From: Holophagae bacterium
GTDB lineage: Bacteria > Acidobacteriota > Holophagae > Acanthopleuribacterales > Acanthopleuribacteraceae
Direction: 5' to 3'
Assembly: GCA_030429565.1 (NCBI GenBank)
Contig: JAUIFE010000030.1
Coordinates: 1 to 64,000 of the forward strand
DNA: 64,000 bases
Shown here: in pieces, positions 1 to 12,100 of the stretch
Layout of the letters: each line of letters opens with the position of its first letter
Position numbering within the stretch: position 1 is the first letter of the stretch
Notes under the pieces: generated by a model
The model's database searches: none
Seen by the model: only the letters and a program-made list of their open reading frames with translations
Told to the model about the DNA's origin: nothing
Program-made: the position numbers and the translations under genes

Positions 1-71
1 GCTCTTTTTGTCACCCATTGGGTAGGGTTTAATTGGTGTGGTAACTAATCATAACCTATAACAAAAAGAGC
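1..71. repeat. Short inverted repeat at left edge
   Basis: The first 11 bases (GCTCTTTTTGT) recur as a perfect reverse complement at 61-71 (ACAAAAAGAGC), with 49 AT-rich bases between. The T- and A-tracts could act as a bidirectional terminator or be the ends of a small mobile-element fragment. It lies just beyond the truncated end of the IS110 transposase fragment and may extend left of the window. No gene is visible in it. Confidence 0.45.
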
Positions 72-102
72 CATTTGCTATTTCTGGCGACCGTTTCACT
101 TA

Positions 103-297
103 TTAGGAATCGCTCAACTCAGGTTTTAAGGTGCGCTGATTTTCAGAACCAAGTTTGGCAACCATCTTCTTAAGCGATTCGGGCGTATTTGGTATTGTTC
201 CTACGAAACGAACCTCGCCGTGTCGTTCTGGTTCCGCAACGGCTACCGCAATACTCTCCTTGTGAACATCTAATCCAACGAACAACCTCTTTTTCAT
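103..297 (-). pseudogene. IS110-family transposase, N-terminal fragment
   Basis: The 64-residue frame begins MKKRLFVGLDVHKESIAVAV, the usual start of IS110-family (DEDD) transposases, with the first catalytic Asp in GLDVHK. A Shine-Dalgarno sequence (GGGAGG) lies just upstream of the ATG. After about 50 residues (through KMVAKLG) the match ends and the frame runs into unrelated sequence and a stop. A full IS110 transposase is about 300-400 aa, so this is a 5' remnant without the rest of the DEDD domain or the C-terminal Tnp20 domain. Very unlikely to be functional. Confidence 0.8.
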
Positions 298-353
298 GGC
301 ATCCTCCCAAAAGCTGGTTTATCAAACTTATCGGCATGTAAACCGCTTACTAG

Positions 354-623
354 GGTCATACCATCTGGTTGTTCGCGGCTTCTCCTGCGGGAGGAAAGGC
401 TTTAGCCACCCTCCACAGCTTGGTGGAAACGGCAAGCGCCAACGGGTGGGACCCCTATGCTTATTTCCGATTCCTTTTTGACCGGCTGCCAAATGCAAGG
501 GGTGACAAAGAACTGCGGGCACTGTTACCAAATCAGGCTCAACCTATTCCAACAATTTCCTATTTGAGCGCTGACTATACCAACTACCTACAAGACCTTG
601 CGCTTGCAATAGAGCCATCATAG
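354..623 (+). pseudogene. IS66-family transposase, C-terminal fragment
   Basis: After an in-frame stop at 351-353 the frame reads WLFAASPAGGKALATLHSL, then an ANGWDPYAYFRFLFDRLP segment and an ALLPNQ segment. This is the characteristic C-terminal tail of IS66 transposases (family pattern SPxGAKALATLYSLIETAKANGLEPYAYLRxLFxxLP). Only about 85 residues of a roughly 500-aa protein remain, with no catalytic DDE core and no sensible start. It abuts the IS110 fragment, so the left edge of the window is a patchwork of broken insertion sequences. Confidence 0.8.
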
Positions 624-687
624 CCGACTCTTTTTTTACTCGATAGACGGTCTAAATTCCCGCTTACTTTCCTCTTGATGCCACCTA

Positions 688-715
688 CCCGTAGGGGCAA
701 TGCCGTTAAGTTAAG
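688..715. repeat. Left target duplication and terminal repeat of IS4-family element
   Basis: Positions 688-697 (CCCGTAGGGG) are the target-site duplication and 698-715 (CAATGCCGTTAAGTTAAG) the left terminal inverted repeat. The same ten bases follow the right end at 2271-2280, and the 18-bp repeat recurs there exactly in reverse complement. A 10-bp duplication is within the range usual for the IS4 family. Confidence 0.93.
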
Positions 716-2270
716 AGAGAAAAGAGCAACTTAAGATATTTATAATGAGTTATTTATGGTAAATTTACTGGATGAGACATACTCTGGGGGGCTTTATTGA
801 TAGCCCACCGAAAATCATTCTCAAATGAGGTTTTTATGACAAGAGGAAGAGTCTAAAGAGCCATCAGATACACTCTATACGGGGTCGAAAAGTCGTCTCG
901 CGTAAGAGGTTCTCTTATAGACGAAGTCGTTCAACGTTGTTTTACTCGAAGAAATCAAGGAAGCTGTTTTTTCTCAAGACTTTAAAGGAAAACACAGGCT
1001 TTCGCCAACGGCCTTCACGCGCTGTCGCAAACTCATCTTCCCGATTTTGGTCCTTTTTCTTGCCAACTTCCTAAAGGGCTCACTCCAAGACGAACTCGAC
1101 CAGTTTTTCCAAGCTTTATTTCGCTGGGATGTTGCGAAGCGTTGGGTAACGCGAAGCGCGGTCTCCCAAGCGCGACGAAAGCTCTCTCACCATGCGTTTA
1201 TTGAACTTCTCGATACAACCTGCCGCTTTGTCGATCAGCATGCCCCTCTTGTTACGTACCAAAACCACCGTGTCTTTGCCATTGACGGCTCCACGTTCCG
1301 TGTCCCAAACCGGCCTAAATTTGAGAAAGAGTTTGGGGGCATTCGGCAAGCCCATCATCGCTGCATCCTGCCGCGTTTCTCCATTCTTCACGACGTTCTC
1401 AATCGCCTGACATACGACGCAATCCTCGATCACAACAAGAGTTCCGAGGGGAATGCGGCTTTCCGGCACCTGGAAGAAACGGAACTCCCCGCCAAAAGCA
1501 TCATTTTGCTTGATCGTGGCTATTGCAGTTTTGCCCTTTTGAAGTCTATCAAAACACTGGGCCACCAATTTTGCGTTCGCGTTTCAAGCGAGCGAAGTAT
1601 TTACAAGTCGTTTGTTAAGAGCGGCAAAAGGGACAAGGTCATGATGCTGGCCGTACCCAAAGAGGTCGCGCGAAAAGCGTCGCCGGGGTCGCTTTTTACA
1701 AAACCCATGAAGGTGCGCATGATTCGGTTTCATATAAAGGGCGAAATGTACATTCTCATGACCTCTCTTATCGAAAAAAACAAGTACAGCCGACAAGACC
1801 TCATCGAGCTCTATCATCAAAGATGGCAGATAGAAGAATCATTCAAGGTCAAAAAAAACCGATTGAAAATTGAAGAACTAAGCGGTCTTGATCCTGAGGT
1901 CGCACGCCAGGATTTCCATGCCAAAATTTTTTCTGAAACCCTGACGACGGCACTCCTGCTTCAGGAGCAAAAGAGCGTCGACGCCTACAACGACCGAACC
2001 TTGAACCATTACAAACTCTGTATCACCCAGGCACTTGCGAAGATGAAGAACACGATAGCGCTTCTGTTTTTTCGGAAGTGGCCGGGACCTCTTCTTCAAG
2101 CTTTGAGCGAGATATTTAGAAAGTCACTGACGGGCAGTTCACCAGGACGCACAGCAAAGAGGCGAGAATCAGGGCGATACATTGTGAAGATCCAAATTTA
2201 CGCGCCTGGCTATAAATCGAACAGGTAGCGGCTTTCCCTTGTGGTTCGCTCCTTAACTTAACGGCATTGC
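698..2270 (+). mobile_element. Complete IS4-family insertion sequence (1573 bp)
   Basis: Bounded by perfect 18-bp inverted repeats at 698-715 and 2253-2270 and flanked by identical 10-bp direct repeats. It carries one transposase gene with the IS4 catalytic signature. The intact ends and duplication point to a fairly recent insertion into a stretch that already held IS110 and IS66 debris. About 220 bases between the left repeat and the transposase frame hold no other recognisable gene. Confidence 0.92.
1047..2228 (+). CDS. IS4-family DDE transposase
   Basis: Catalyses cut-and-paste transposition of the surrounding element. Visible signatures are a first Asp in FAIDGSTFRVPN, a second in IILLDRGYCSF, and the YREK motif of IS4 enzymes in LYHQRWQIEESFKVKKNRLK (Tyr, Arg, Glu, Lys correctly spaced). 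The start is uncertain: the listed start is a TTG, but the frame is open upstream to 921, and that extra 42-codon stretch (VVLLEEIKEAVFSQDFKGKH and on) looks like genuine IS4 N-terminal sequence. No ATG, GTG or TTG lies in frame there, and a TAG closes it at 918-920. Either a rare start such as ATC or ATT is used, or an early lesion has damaged an otherwise intact element. Confidence 0.88.
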   Translation: MVLFLANFLKGSLQDELDQFFQALFRWDVAKRWVTRSAVSQARRKLSHHAFIELLDTTCRFVDQHAPLVTYQNHRVFAIDGSTFRVPNRPKFEKEFGGIRQAHHRCILPRFSILHDVLNRLTYDAILDHNKSSEGNAAFRHLEETELPAKSIILLDRGYCSFALLKSIKTLGHQFCVRVSSERSIYKSFVKSGKRDKVMMLAVPKEVARKASPGSLFTKPMKVRMIRFHIKGEMYILMTSLIEKNKYSRQDLIELYHQRWQIEESFKVKKNRLKIEELSGLDPEVARQDFHAKIFSETLTTALLLQEQKSVDAYNDRTLNHYKLCITQALAKMKNTIALLFFRKWPGPLLQALSEIFRKSLTGSSPGRTAKRRESGRYIVKIQIYAPGYKSNR

Positions 2271-2280
2271 CCGTAGGGGA
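2253..2280. repeat. Right terminal repeat and target duplication of IS4-family element
   Basis: 2253-2270 (CTTAACTTAACGGCATTG) is the exact reverse complement of the left 18-bp end, and 2271-2280 (CCCGTAGGGG) repeats 688-697. Together they fix the element's right boundary. Confidence 0.93.
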
Positions 2281-3124
2281 CAGTGCAAGGCTTCCCCAGT
2301 TACCTCAGGCTCCCTGTGAACAACGCCATCCTCAGTCACCTCAATGGGTTTGATCAGGTATTGGGCTTTGCGCTATTTGGCACGCTTACCCACCCACCGG
2401 GCCGAATCAGGTTCACTTGCGTTATGTGCTGTTCACTTCCTATCGCTTCCTTCAGACCCCGCTGTTACCGGCGACGCCCTTGCGATTCGGATTGTCTTCC
2501 CCCTGATCGGGGCGACACCGACTTCTTTCAGTCGGCCGGGTTTGCCTGCTACGCTGGGCAAACCAAAAAACCACCACAGTCCGATGACTGTCGCGGTTTT
2601 TTTCTTTGTGGTCCACTTGGAACAATCGGGGCCGCCACGGTGTGCCGGCTGTTTGTCCACGTCTGCCGCGATGTGACGAGGGGTGGGTGCTCCAAAGCGG
2701 GGTGACCGGCGTTCCCCGCCGGTGACACTGACAACTGGCTAAAAGTTAGCCGAGCCCGCAAGGGTAACCAGCACAAATTTAAACACTTTAGGCGAACAAT
2801 ACCTGGCTGATATTCACCGGCGATTGCCTCTATTTATTTCATTTATTTTTTTCAAAATGAAATTGTCATTGTTTTTCTTTGCGATTTTTATGGAAAAAAA
2901 TCCGGTAATTCTCTAAGATCCCTCCGAGCCCTCGTCCTATACGTTTTTTTGCGTTTCAAAAAAATGAAGACCTTATAGGTTTCTCTGCGCTCATTTTCAA
3001 TACCTATTCCAGGAAAAATTCAATATTCCGCGAAACCGCCCTTCCTTGTTTCGCCTTGCGACCGGCGCCGCGCCACAGACGCGCGTGTTTGCAAACGCCG
3101 CTCGCTCCGTTATGGAGGAACCCA
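2281..3124. other. Intergenic region without a supported gene
   Basis: Roughly 840 bases between the IS4-family element and the giant secreted-protein gene. The first 430 bases are GC-rich and open in several frames on both strands, but no product is recognisable and there are no convincing ribosome-binding sites. From about 2780 to 3030 the sequence turns AT-rich with T- and A-runs, as expected of a promoter/leader region for the gene at 3125. A terminator-like hairpin lies at 2569-2603. Confidence 0.6.
2569..2603 (+). terminator. Probable bidirectional intrinsic terminator
   Basis: A hairpin with stem ACAGTC/GACTGT and loop CGAT, extended outward by AACC/GGTT pairing, is followed by seven T residues on the plus strand. 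On the opposite strand the same hairpin is followed by GGTTTTTT. It would insulate the giant gene from transcription out of the insertion-sequence region. Confidence 0.55.
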
Positions 3125-3127
3125 TTG
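3114..3127 (+). promoter_or_regulatory. Ribosome binding site selecting a TTG start
   Basis: GGAGG at 3114-3118 sits six bases before a TTG at 3125. The first ATG in frame (3155) has no comparable site, and the TTG at 3056 lacks one too. The TTG at 3125 gives a protein whose first 35 residues form a normal signal peptide, so it is the preferred start of the giant gene. Confidence 0.7.
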
Positions 3128-6100
3128 ACCGTACCAACAACCCGTCGTTTCGCTATGCCCGTCGGCATTTCAAAATTCACTTTTTTCCTGCTTTTGCTCG
3201 GCCTTGCAGGCCCCTTCGCAACCGCCGCACCGATCACCTGGACCGGAGGAGGCGATGGTTTAAACTTTGCAGATCCTAATAACTGGAGTCCGGCCAGAAT
3301 TCCGGGAACAGATGATGAAGCCTTGATAAACAATGGAAGCACCACCGTCAGAATTACCGCGCCTGTGACGATCCAACGATTTGAACTAGGTGTCAGTGGG
3401 GGAACACCTAACCTGCTTCTGACCAGTAGTGCCCATTTAACCGTAACCCAAGGTACAAGTAGCACCGGAAATACGAATACCGTCACCTTTGAAAATGGCA
3501 GCATTCTTACGACAGGCTCTCCTTCGGTCAATATCGACCTTAACGGCAGAATCCAAATGGGAGATGTGCAGTTCACAGGTGAAGGCACAATCAATCTCAA
3601 CCCTGCTAGGGGATTTTTGGTTCCTGCGCTGTTCTCCTGGGTTATTGACGCAACAACCGTGGATCTGCAAAGAAGCCTGAATGCCTCACCAGGAATCAAC
3701 ATGGAGCTCAACAACGGTGGCAGTTTTTCTGTCACAAGTGGCAGTGAACTGATCCTAGGTGGAACCTCGTCAATTCGATCAATGACAGGAAATCCAGGTT
3801 TGTTTACCGTCAATCGTAACACCGTACTCAGAGTAGGTGTTCCCAGCGTAGGTTCCAATCTCGCCGTGGTAAAACGCAAATTACCCCCAACAATTTTTCC
3901 TGTCACAGCTCGATTCGACAACTACGGAAGCGTTGTCATCAACAATGGTTATGAATTTTCTCTAGGCGGCGGCGGGATACATACTGGTAGTTTTACTACC
4001 GAAAGCCCCGAAGACGTAGTCGTCTTTGCCGCTGGCGTTCATACTTTGACGAGTGTCAACCTTGCTAGAACCCGCCTGACGGGGGGCACCATTAGCCTAC
4101 AAGACGATCACACTTTGGGAAATGGTATTTTTGTTTTTAGAGACGGAGTGATTGAATGTAATAACAACGCTCTCAGTTCAGAAGTTCCTTTTGACTGGCA
4201 AGGTGGTGTCATCCAAAATTCCACTTTTTCAACCGATAACGGCGGTTCTCTTCGGTTCACAAGTACAAACACTAAAACACTTAATAACACGACGCTTCTA
4301 CTAAATTCTTACACAACCTTCTCAGGCAACGGAACGCTGCAAGTGGCAAACGGCTCTATCGAGAGCCGTGGGATTTTTGAGTTGCTTAGCGGAGGCAGCA
4401 TCGAAGCGAGTGGCTCCGCAACCTTTACTAACTTTCTTCTAGTAGACAAAAATGATGGCGGCGATTTCACTTTCAATATTCCCTATTCCGAAAATATAGC
4501 TCCAGAAACAGAAGGAGTCATGATTGGCACAGGAAGATTGATTTTCAGTCAGGGTGGATTTATGAGTTCTATCCTGACCATCTCCGCTAGCACAGCAGCA
4601 GTATTTTCAAGCGAAAATTCAGATTTTGAATTTCGAGGCACAAGAATTAATGGCTCCGGAGAGTTAATAGCAAACGGAAACGTTCGATTTCAAAACGGAA
4701 ACCACGATTTTAGTGGGACCTTTCGTCTACAGGATGGCTCCATAGGTGGAAACGGCTCACTAACACTAACCGGCCCAGCACTTTGGACGGGCGGCAATAT
4801 GACCGGTCCCTTCACCATGGAGTGCGCCACCGATTGCGACTTTCAAGTCTCAACTAGAGGGGACAAAGAACTCAACAACGCGGCTGTTCTCAACAACAAC
4901 GGCGGCATCATGACGTTTTTTGATGACAGTGTTCTGAACGTCGAAGAACAATCCCAAATCAACCACAACAGCGGCGTGTTTCAAATGTACGCGGGTACTC
5001 AAATACGGGGCGACAACACACGGCCAAACGGTGTCGGTACAATCAACCTGGAAAGCCCCAGTGTCATCACCGACAACCCGGATAACCCTAATCCACTTGA
5101 TATTTCCCAGATTACCTGTGGATTAAATATCAATGCGCCCATGGACATTAATAGCGCCAATCCAAACTGGTATGGACCAACCACAATTAATGCTGACATT
5201 AATTTGGATAGTGCCGGCACGACCCTCCAATTACATGATGACAATTTAACCATTAACGGTGCGACCTTTAGCGGAGCCGGTTTGGTTATGCTCCAAGGCG
5301 ATACCACGATCGGCCCTCTAGGTACCGTCTTCACTTCCGGCGTTGGCATGGAAATAGCAGGAGCCACCATCACCGGCCCAGGTTCACTAACCGTACAGGG
5401 CACTTTATACTGGGAGCTGGGTGGCTTTGACGGTCTTGGTGCCAATCCTGCCCCAGTTGCCACTTTTTCCGGTCCTCGAAACACGTTCAACTTTCTTGAC
5501 CCAGGTTTTATTCGGGGCGGCTACACGCTTAACTTCGAAACAAACGTAGATTACACCAATGAAACCCTTCAAATGAGTGACACGGCCACATTCAACCTCC
5601 GCGACAATGCCACACTTAACGTCACATCAGTAGCCACCACGCCGGCATTTATTGCAACAGGCGGGAGCCCGCAAATCACCACCGAAGCCAACGCGACCAT
5701 CAATGTAAACCTCGATGAAGGGGAAGTTTTTTCCAACAGAGTTCGGGGAACATTTCAAGGCGCGGTCAATGTTAACAGCGGCACCTTTTCCCAAAACAAC
5801 CAACTGGAAGCCTTTGGTAACGTTAGCGTCGCGGCTGGGGCCCACTTCATCGGGAACAGCGCCGTTCGGTTTACGAGTGGGCTATCCGGCACCGGGGATG
5901 TCACCTTTACCAACGCAAATGCTGAATTTTTTGACGTGGCCCCGAACTTCACCGGAACCCTTACCGTGGGCACCAACACCAACCTAACCCTCAACGTCCC
6001 GTCAAGCTTCCAAAACGTCGTGCTCCAAGACGGTGGCGACATCAACTGCCCCGTTCCCGTTACCCTCCTGGGCACGATGGACTGGATCCGAGGACGCATC

Positions 6101-9100
6101 GCCAACCAAAATGCTGAATTCGTCGTCGCCCCCGGTGCCACCTTAATCGTGCGCGGTGCTACCGACAATTGGTTGGCTCGCGGTTCGCTTCGTGTCAACA
6201 ACGGCGGCGTCTTCCAAATGAACCCCAACAGTGCGTTTCGCATTGAAGATAGCGCGCGCGTGACCATCGAACCCGGCGGCTTATTGAACCTGGACAATGG
6301 AAGCGGCATTGATGGCTCCGGTGCCGACCCGCGGCTCACCATTGCGGGGCAAATAGCGAAGATTGGAACGGGCGCCGCAAGCATCCAGGTGCCCACCACA
6401 CTTTCCGGCACCCTTGACGCCGGCAATGAACGGATCACCTTTGCGCAAACCTTCACCACAAGCAGCGGCGCCACGATCAATCTCTCAGGTGGCGCCATTG
6501 AAATGAGCCAATTGTTCACCCTACCCAGCGGTGCTGCCCTCAACGGTCCCGGAACCTTCCAAGGCAGCTTGATCAACAACGGAACCCTAACCCTCGGTGA
6601 CGGTTCTCCCAACGGCCGTCTCAACGTAAACGGCGACTTCACCCAAGGCGCAACCGGGAACCTAACCCTCAATGTTCAGGACGCATCGGGCAGTCCGGCG
6701 GTGGATCAACTGACCGTTCTCGCCAGGGCTTCTTTTGGCGGCGACCTCAATGTGAATTTCCCCGGCAATTACGAACCGCCGCCCGGTGTCCCCCTGACCC
6801 CCATCACCTTTGGCACACGCGGCGCGGGTGACTTCAACAACACAGCCGTGAGCACCCCTGTCGGATCAAGCCTCGAAATCGGTTATGAAAGCAGCTCGGT
6901 CACCCTGGTTAACGCCGGTCCCGAAAGCGCGACCTGGACCGGCGACAGCAACGGCGATTGGCATAACCCCGCCAACTGGAACCCCAACGCGGTGCCCGGC
7001 AGCCGAACCAATGTCACCATCGACGGCGCGGCGGTGGTCTTCATCAACCAGCCGGCCGTTGCGGCCTCTATCACACATGGTGGCACCGGTTCACCATCGC
7101 TAACTGTGAACAACCAGACCCTTACAACCAACACCCTGTCCATTGCAGCCAATGCCGCTGTGACCCTGGTCGACAGCATTATCACGCCCCAAGAGGCGGT
7201 GATGGATGCATCGAGTGCCACTAAAAAAGGCATCCCGCTCACCAACAATGGGGCCTTATTCGCCTATGGCATTTCCTCCATCGATCAGAGCACAACCAAT
7301 GGTGAAACCGGCACCCTTCAAATTCATGGCAATACCAGAAGATCGGGCAACCCCACCACCCTAACCTTCAACCAAACCCTGGAGAACCAAGGAACAATCA
7401 CCTTAACAAGCAACACAGCCACCGATGTCGCGCTTGCATTCAGCAACGGCCAATTCTTCACCAATGCGGGTACCCTCCAAATCGAACCGGGCGCCGGAGG
7501 TGGCAGGCTCCTTGATTGTTCCCTGCTAAACAGAGGCAATCTGATCATTGAAGCTGATACCACGATTCGCGGCAGCGCACCGATTGTCGCCGATGACCGG
7601 GCCGGCCCCGCCGACGTCTTTACCAACCGTCGCGGTGTAGATCTTCGGGAGTCCGCCCTAACTGTACTCAATGGCGACATCAATACGCTGGGAAACTTTA
7701 GCGCACGGGGAACCATCCTCCTGCCACAAGCAGTAAATGGTTTTTACAACGGCGAATCCCTTTGGCCCGGCGGTATCGGCACACCAGGAACCTTGAACAT
7801 CGGCGCCGACTTTACCAACGAAGGACTCCTTGAAATGGATCTTGATGGGCGACTGGAGGTGGGAAGCGACCAAATTAATGTGGACGGGCGGGTGATTCTC
7901 AACGTGGGCTTAATTGTAGACAGTTTGAACGAAATCCGAGACAGCACCACGCTCACCCTATTAACCTACACTTCCATTTCCGGCAATCAGATTGAGGATC
8001 CGTTCGTAAGCCCATTCAACAATTTTGAAATTGATTTTCAACCCGGAGAAACAAGTTACCAAGTTACCTTCAACGCGCCGGAGCCGGTCACCGGGCCCCA
8101 AGTGTATCTTGGCCAAGCTGGAAACTTCGATTTTTCCTCGATGAACGCCGACACGGGAACGGTTAACAGAACCTTGTTCATTAACGGCTCCGCGCGTGCC
8201 GTCGCCACCGCTCCAGATGGAAACGCAATTTATGTTGTTCCATCATCTAGGTGGGAACGAGCCGGTAGCTATGCGGCCGATACCCACGTCCCTTTGGACA
8301 CCATCGCCGAAATCCCACCCGCGAAGAACCTCGCGGTTCGACCCGATAACCGCGAAGCATGGTTCCTGCTAGACACCGCCCTTCAAAGTGAGAATGGCGA
8401 ACCCTTTGAGCTGGGCGTCTACACCGTGGCAACCGAACAAACCCAACTGTTGCGCATACCGGAAGCAGTCAATGCACAAGCCTTGTTGTTCCACCCCGTG
8501 CGTCGCGAGGCCTATGCACTCGGCAGCGACGGCACCCTCCTAGTTATTGACGCCGACAGCAAGAATTTGACCCAACAGGTTGCTTTCGATACGGCCTTGA
8601 GAAGCGGTGTCATTGACCCATCCGGCGACAACCTCTATGCCTTTGCACCCAATCAAGGTCTGATGATGCGTATCAACCTGGACGATCTTAGCGGGGAACC
8701 CATCGCTATTCCGGGTGCCCCTTATCGCGGTGCGATTTATGACAACCGTTTGTTCATCACCACCCAAACCGACACGCTGCAAATCTATGACCTAACGGAC
8801 GGCAGCCTTTCCGCCCGCCGCATCCCCGAGGCAACGGGCACCTTGGAAATCATTATTTATCAGAGCATTCCCCGTGTGTTCGTCACCGATCAAAGCGGCA
8901 CATCATTTTGGCTCCATCCCGATGACGCCACGCAGGCGCCACAATCCTTTGGGTCACCTCGTAGAGATTCCACCCTGATTGCTAACAACGAAGCACGCCC
9001 GCTGGGACCGGCGAACATCGCGTTTTCGGCCGGGCACTACCGTGTCGAAGAAAACGCCGGCTTGCTCACAGTTTCCGTCAGCCGAGCGGGGGTAACCTGG

Positions 9101-12100
9101 GACACGGTTAACGTTCGCGTCGCCACCGCCGACGGCAGCGCCCTTGCCGGCAGCGATTTCACCGCCGCCTCGCAAGAGCTCACCTTTGCCAACGGTGACG
9201 AAACCATCAACTTCACCATTCCCATCATTGATGACGACCTGTTCGAGGACAACGAAACCTTTACCGTCACCCTCAGCGGGGTCACCAACCACGGCGTGCT
9301 CACCCGAGCCGAGGCGCTGGTCACCATCTTTGACAACGAGGTCGCCCCCGCCTTCAGCACGATCCAACTTTCCGCCGCCGCTTACAACGTAACCGAAGGC
9401 GATGAAAACGCCGTCGTCACCTTGATTCGCGGCAACGGTCCCGGTGTCGAAACCACCGCCTCGGTCACCCTGGCCACCAACGAAGGCGGCGCCGTTGCCG
9501 GTATCGATTACCTCTCCGTGAACGAAACCGTGACCTTCGAACCCGGTGTTTCCAGCATTGATGTCACCATCCCCATTCGCGACGACAGCGACATCGAAGA
9601 CATCGAATCCTTCAGCGTCAGCCTGCGCGATCCGATCAGCGCGGTGCTGGGTAACCCGCAAAACGCGGTTGTGCTGATTGGCGACAACGACTTCGCCACC
9701 GTGGCCTGGAGCGAAGCCGCCCAAACCGTGATCGAGGGTACCGGTAAAACCACCGTCTCCGTCAGCGCCGTGCTCGGCAGCCCCAACCCCGGCCTGCTCA
9801 CCGTGCCTTTCAGCATCGGTGGTTCCGCCACCGCCGGCGAGGACCACAACCTCACCGAGGGCACCCTAACCTTCGGCGCCGGTGCCACCCGCGCCAACGT
9901 TCTGTTCTCCATCATCGAAGACGATCTGCCCGAGGGCAGCGAAACCATTCGCCTGCAACTGTTGCCAACTACGGTGGTGCCCGTCCTACCGGCCACCCAC
10001 CAAATCACTATCCTCGACGACGACACCGATACCGGTACAGACGGCGGCGACTCTGGCGAAGCCCCCGAAACCACCATCACCGAACCCGCCGATGCGGCTG
10101 AGTTCACCGCCGGTCAAGCGGTTCAGTTCCGCGCGGCCGGGGCCGAGGGCGCGGACGACAGCCTGCGTTTCTTCTGGGAGATCTGCGCGTCCAGCGGCGA
10201 TTGCCGCCCCCTTGAAGGCGCCACCGTCAGCGCGTCCTTCGAACGGCCCGGCCTTTACGTCGCCCTGAGTTACAGCGTCGACGCCGCCGGCAACCGCGAC
10301 CTCTCCCCCGCCCGCATCAACTTCCGCATCCGCGAGGCGATCCCACCCACCATCGACATCATCGAACCCAGCGCGGGCCTGCTCAACCTGACCCAAGGCG
10401 ACACGGTCGGTTTCATCGCCGCCACCAACGAAGAAACCGTCAGCGTCCGCTGGTACTATATCGACGACCCCGGCAGCGACGTCGGCCAAGGTCGCGAACT
10501 TAGCCTGGCTTTCCCCCGTGAGGGCCGCTTCACCCTGGTGACCGAGGCAACCGCAACCAACGGCCTCACCGCCACCGACTACGTCAACATCCTGGTTTCC
10601 CTCGAAAACCTGCGCCCCGTTCAGCTCACCATTACCCGACCCGAGCCGGCGGCGGTGTTCTCCGTGGGTGAGGTCGTCCAGTTTGACGCCGAGGTCGCCA
10701 ACCCGGATCAACGCAAGAAGGCGCTGGAGTTCTTCTGGGACTTCGGCAACGGCACCCAGCTTGAGGGCATCTCGGTCACCAACAGCTTCACCACCCCTGG
10801 CCGCTACCAAGCAACCATCGTCGCCAGCGATCCAGCCGAGGACGTACTGCTCCAAGACAGCGTCGCCTTTTACGTGTTCGGTGACCTGCCGCCGGTGGTT
10901 GACATCAACCTACCCACCGACCTGCAAATCGAACCCTTCGGCAGCGGCAAACGTGTCCCCGAGGCGGGCGTGGTTTATCTTGAAGCGCGCATCCGCGATC
11001 CGCGCGGCTTCCGCACCCAAGATCTCAGTTACTTCTGGGATTTCGGCGACGGCCGCACCAGCAGCCTGGAAACACCTGGCCGCATCCTTTACACCCGTGA
11101 AGGCGTTTACACGGTGTCCCTTTTCGTCCGCACCCGCAACGGCCTGGTTTCGCAAACTGCGCGGCGCACCATCACCGTGCGCGAGGTCGACGAGGACACC
11201 TTCGAACCCAACGACACCTTCAGCCAAGCCAAACCCCTATCCCCCGGTAACTACAACAACCAAACCCTGCCCAACGCGAGCGCGGCTGATATCTACCGTA
11301 TCAGCGTCGAAAACAACGGCCAAAGCATCGTGGTTAAGATCAACCTTGACGGCACGGTGCGCGCCGAACTTTTCGACGGCCTGCAACGTCCCATCAACAG
11401 CCGCATCATCGAAAGCCAGGGTACGCTGCAAATTAATGGTTTGAGCCGCGGCGACTACTTCCTGGGCTTCCGACAAATCGCCGGCGGTGCCAAGCGCATG
11501 CTCAGCTACGGCTTTTCCGTCAGCGTACTCAATCCCGGTTTGTTCCTGACCGATGTCCAATCAAACGAAATGTTTACGACCGAAATCGGAATCGTCAATA
11601 CCACGAACAGCGAAATCAGTGTCGAGGCGATTGCCTACGACGCAGGCGGGAGCATTCTCGCCCGCGCCCCCTTCACCCTGCCAGGAAACGGCCGCACTCA
11701 CCAAGAGGTCGGCCAATTCTTCGACGGGGAACAGCGAGAAATCGCCTGGGTTCAGGTCGACGCCACCGGTGACATTACCGGTTACGCGCGCACCAGTGCC
11801 CGCGACGGAAAGGAGACCTACCTGGTCGGCGCTGGCAAAAAATTGAGCAGCGAACTCTTCGTACCGCACATCGCGGAAAAGGTTGACCAGTGGTTCACGC
11901 GTGCCTCGGTCGTTAACGCAAGCGACAAGGAAACTGGCGCCGTGATTCAAACCCAATCGATGGCGGAAGGCGTGAGTAGCGAACTCAGCTTGCGTGACAA
12001 GTTCAGTCAGGACCAGTTCGACTTCATCGACCGCTTCGGTAGCGCGCTGCCGAACGATCAGATATGGGCAAAAATGCGCGAAACGGGCGCCAACAACCAA

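Noticed and set aside
2283..2705. 140-codon frame after the IS4-family element, with overlapping frames on both strands
   Set aside because: No ribosome-binding site, Cys/Arg/Pro-rich composition typical of non-coding GC-rich DNA, a terminator-like hairpin inside it, and several equally long competing frames.
8954..9847. Long Gly/Val-rich antisense reading frame opposite the Calx-beta region
   Set aside because: It mirrors the codon bias of the GC-rich sense gene, shows low-complexity composition and no recognisable domain, and lies entirely within the secreted-protein gene.
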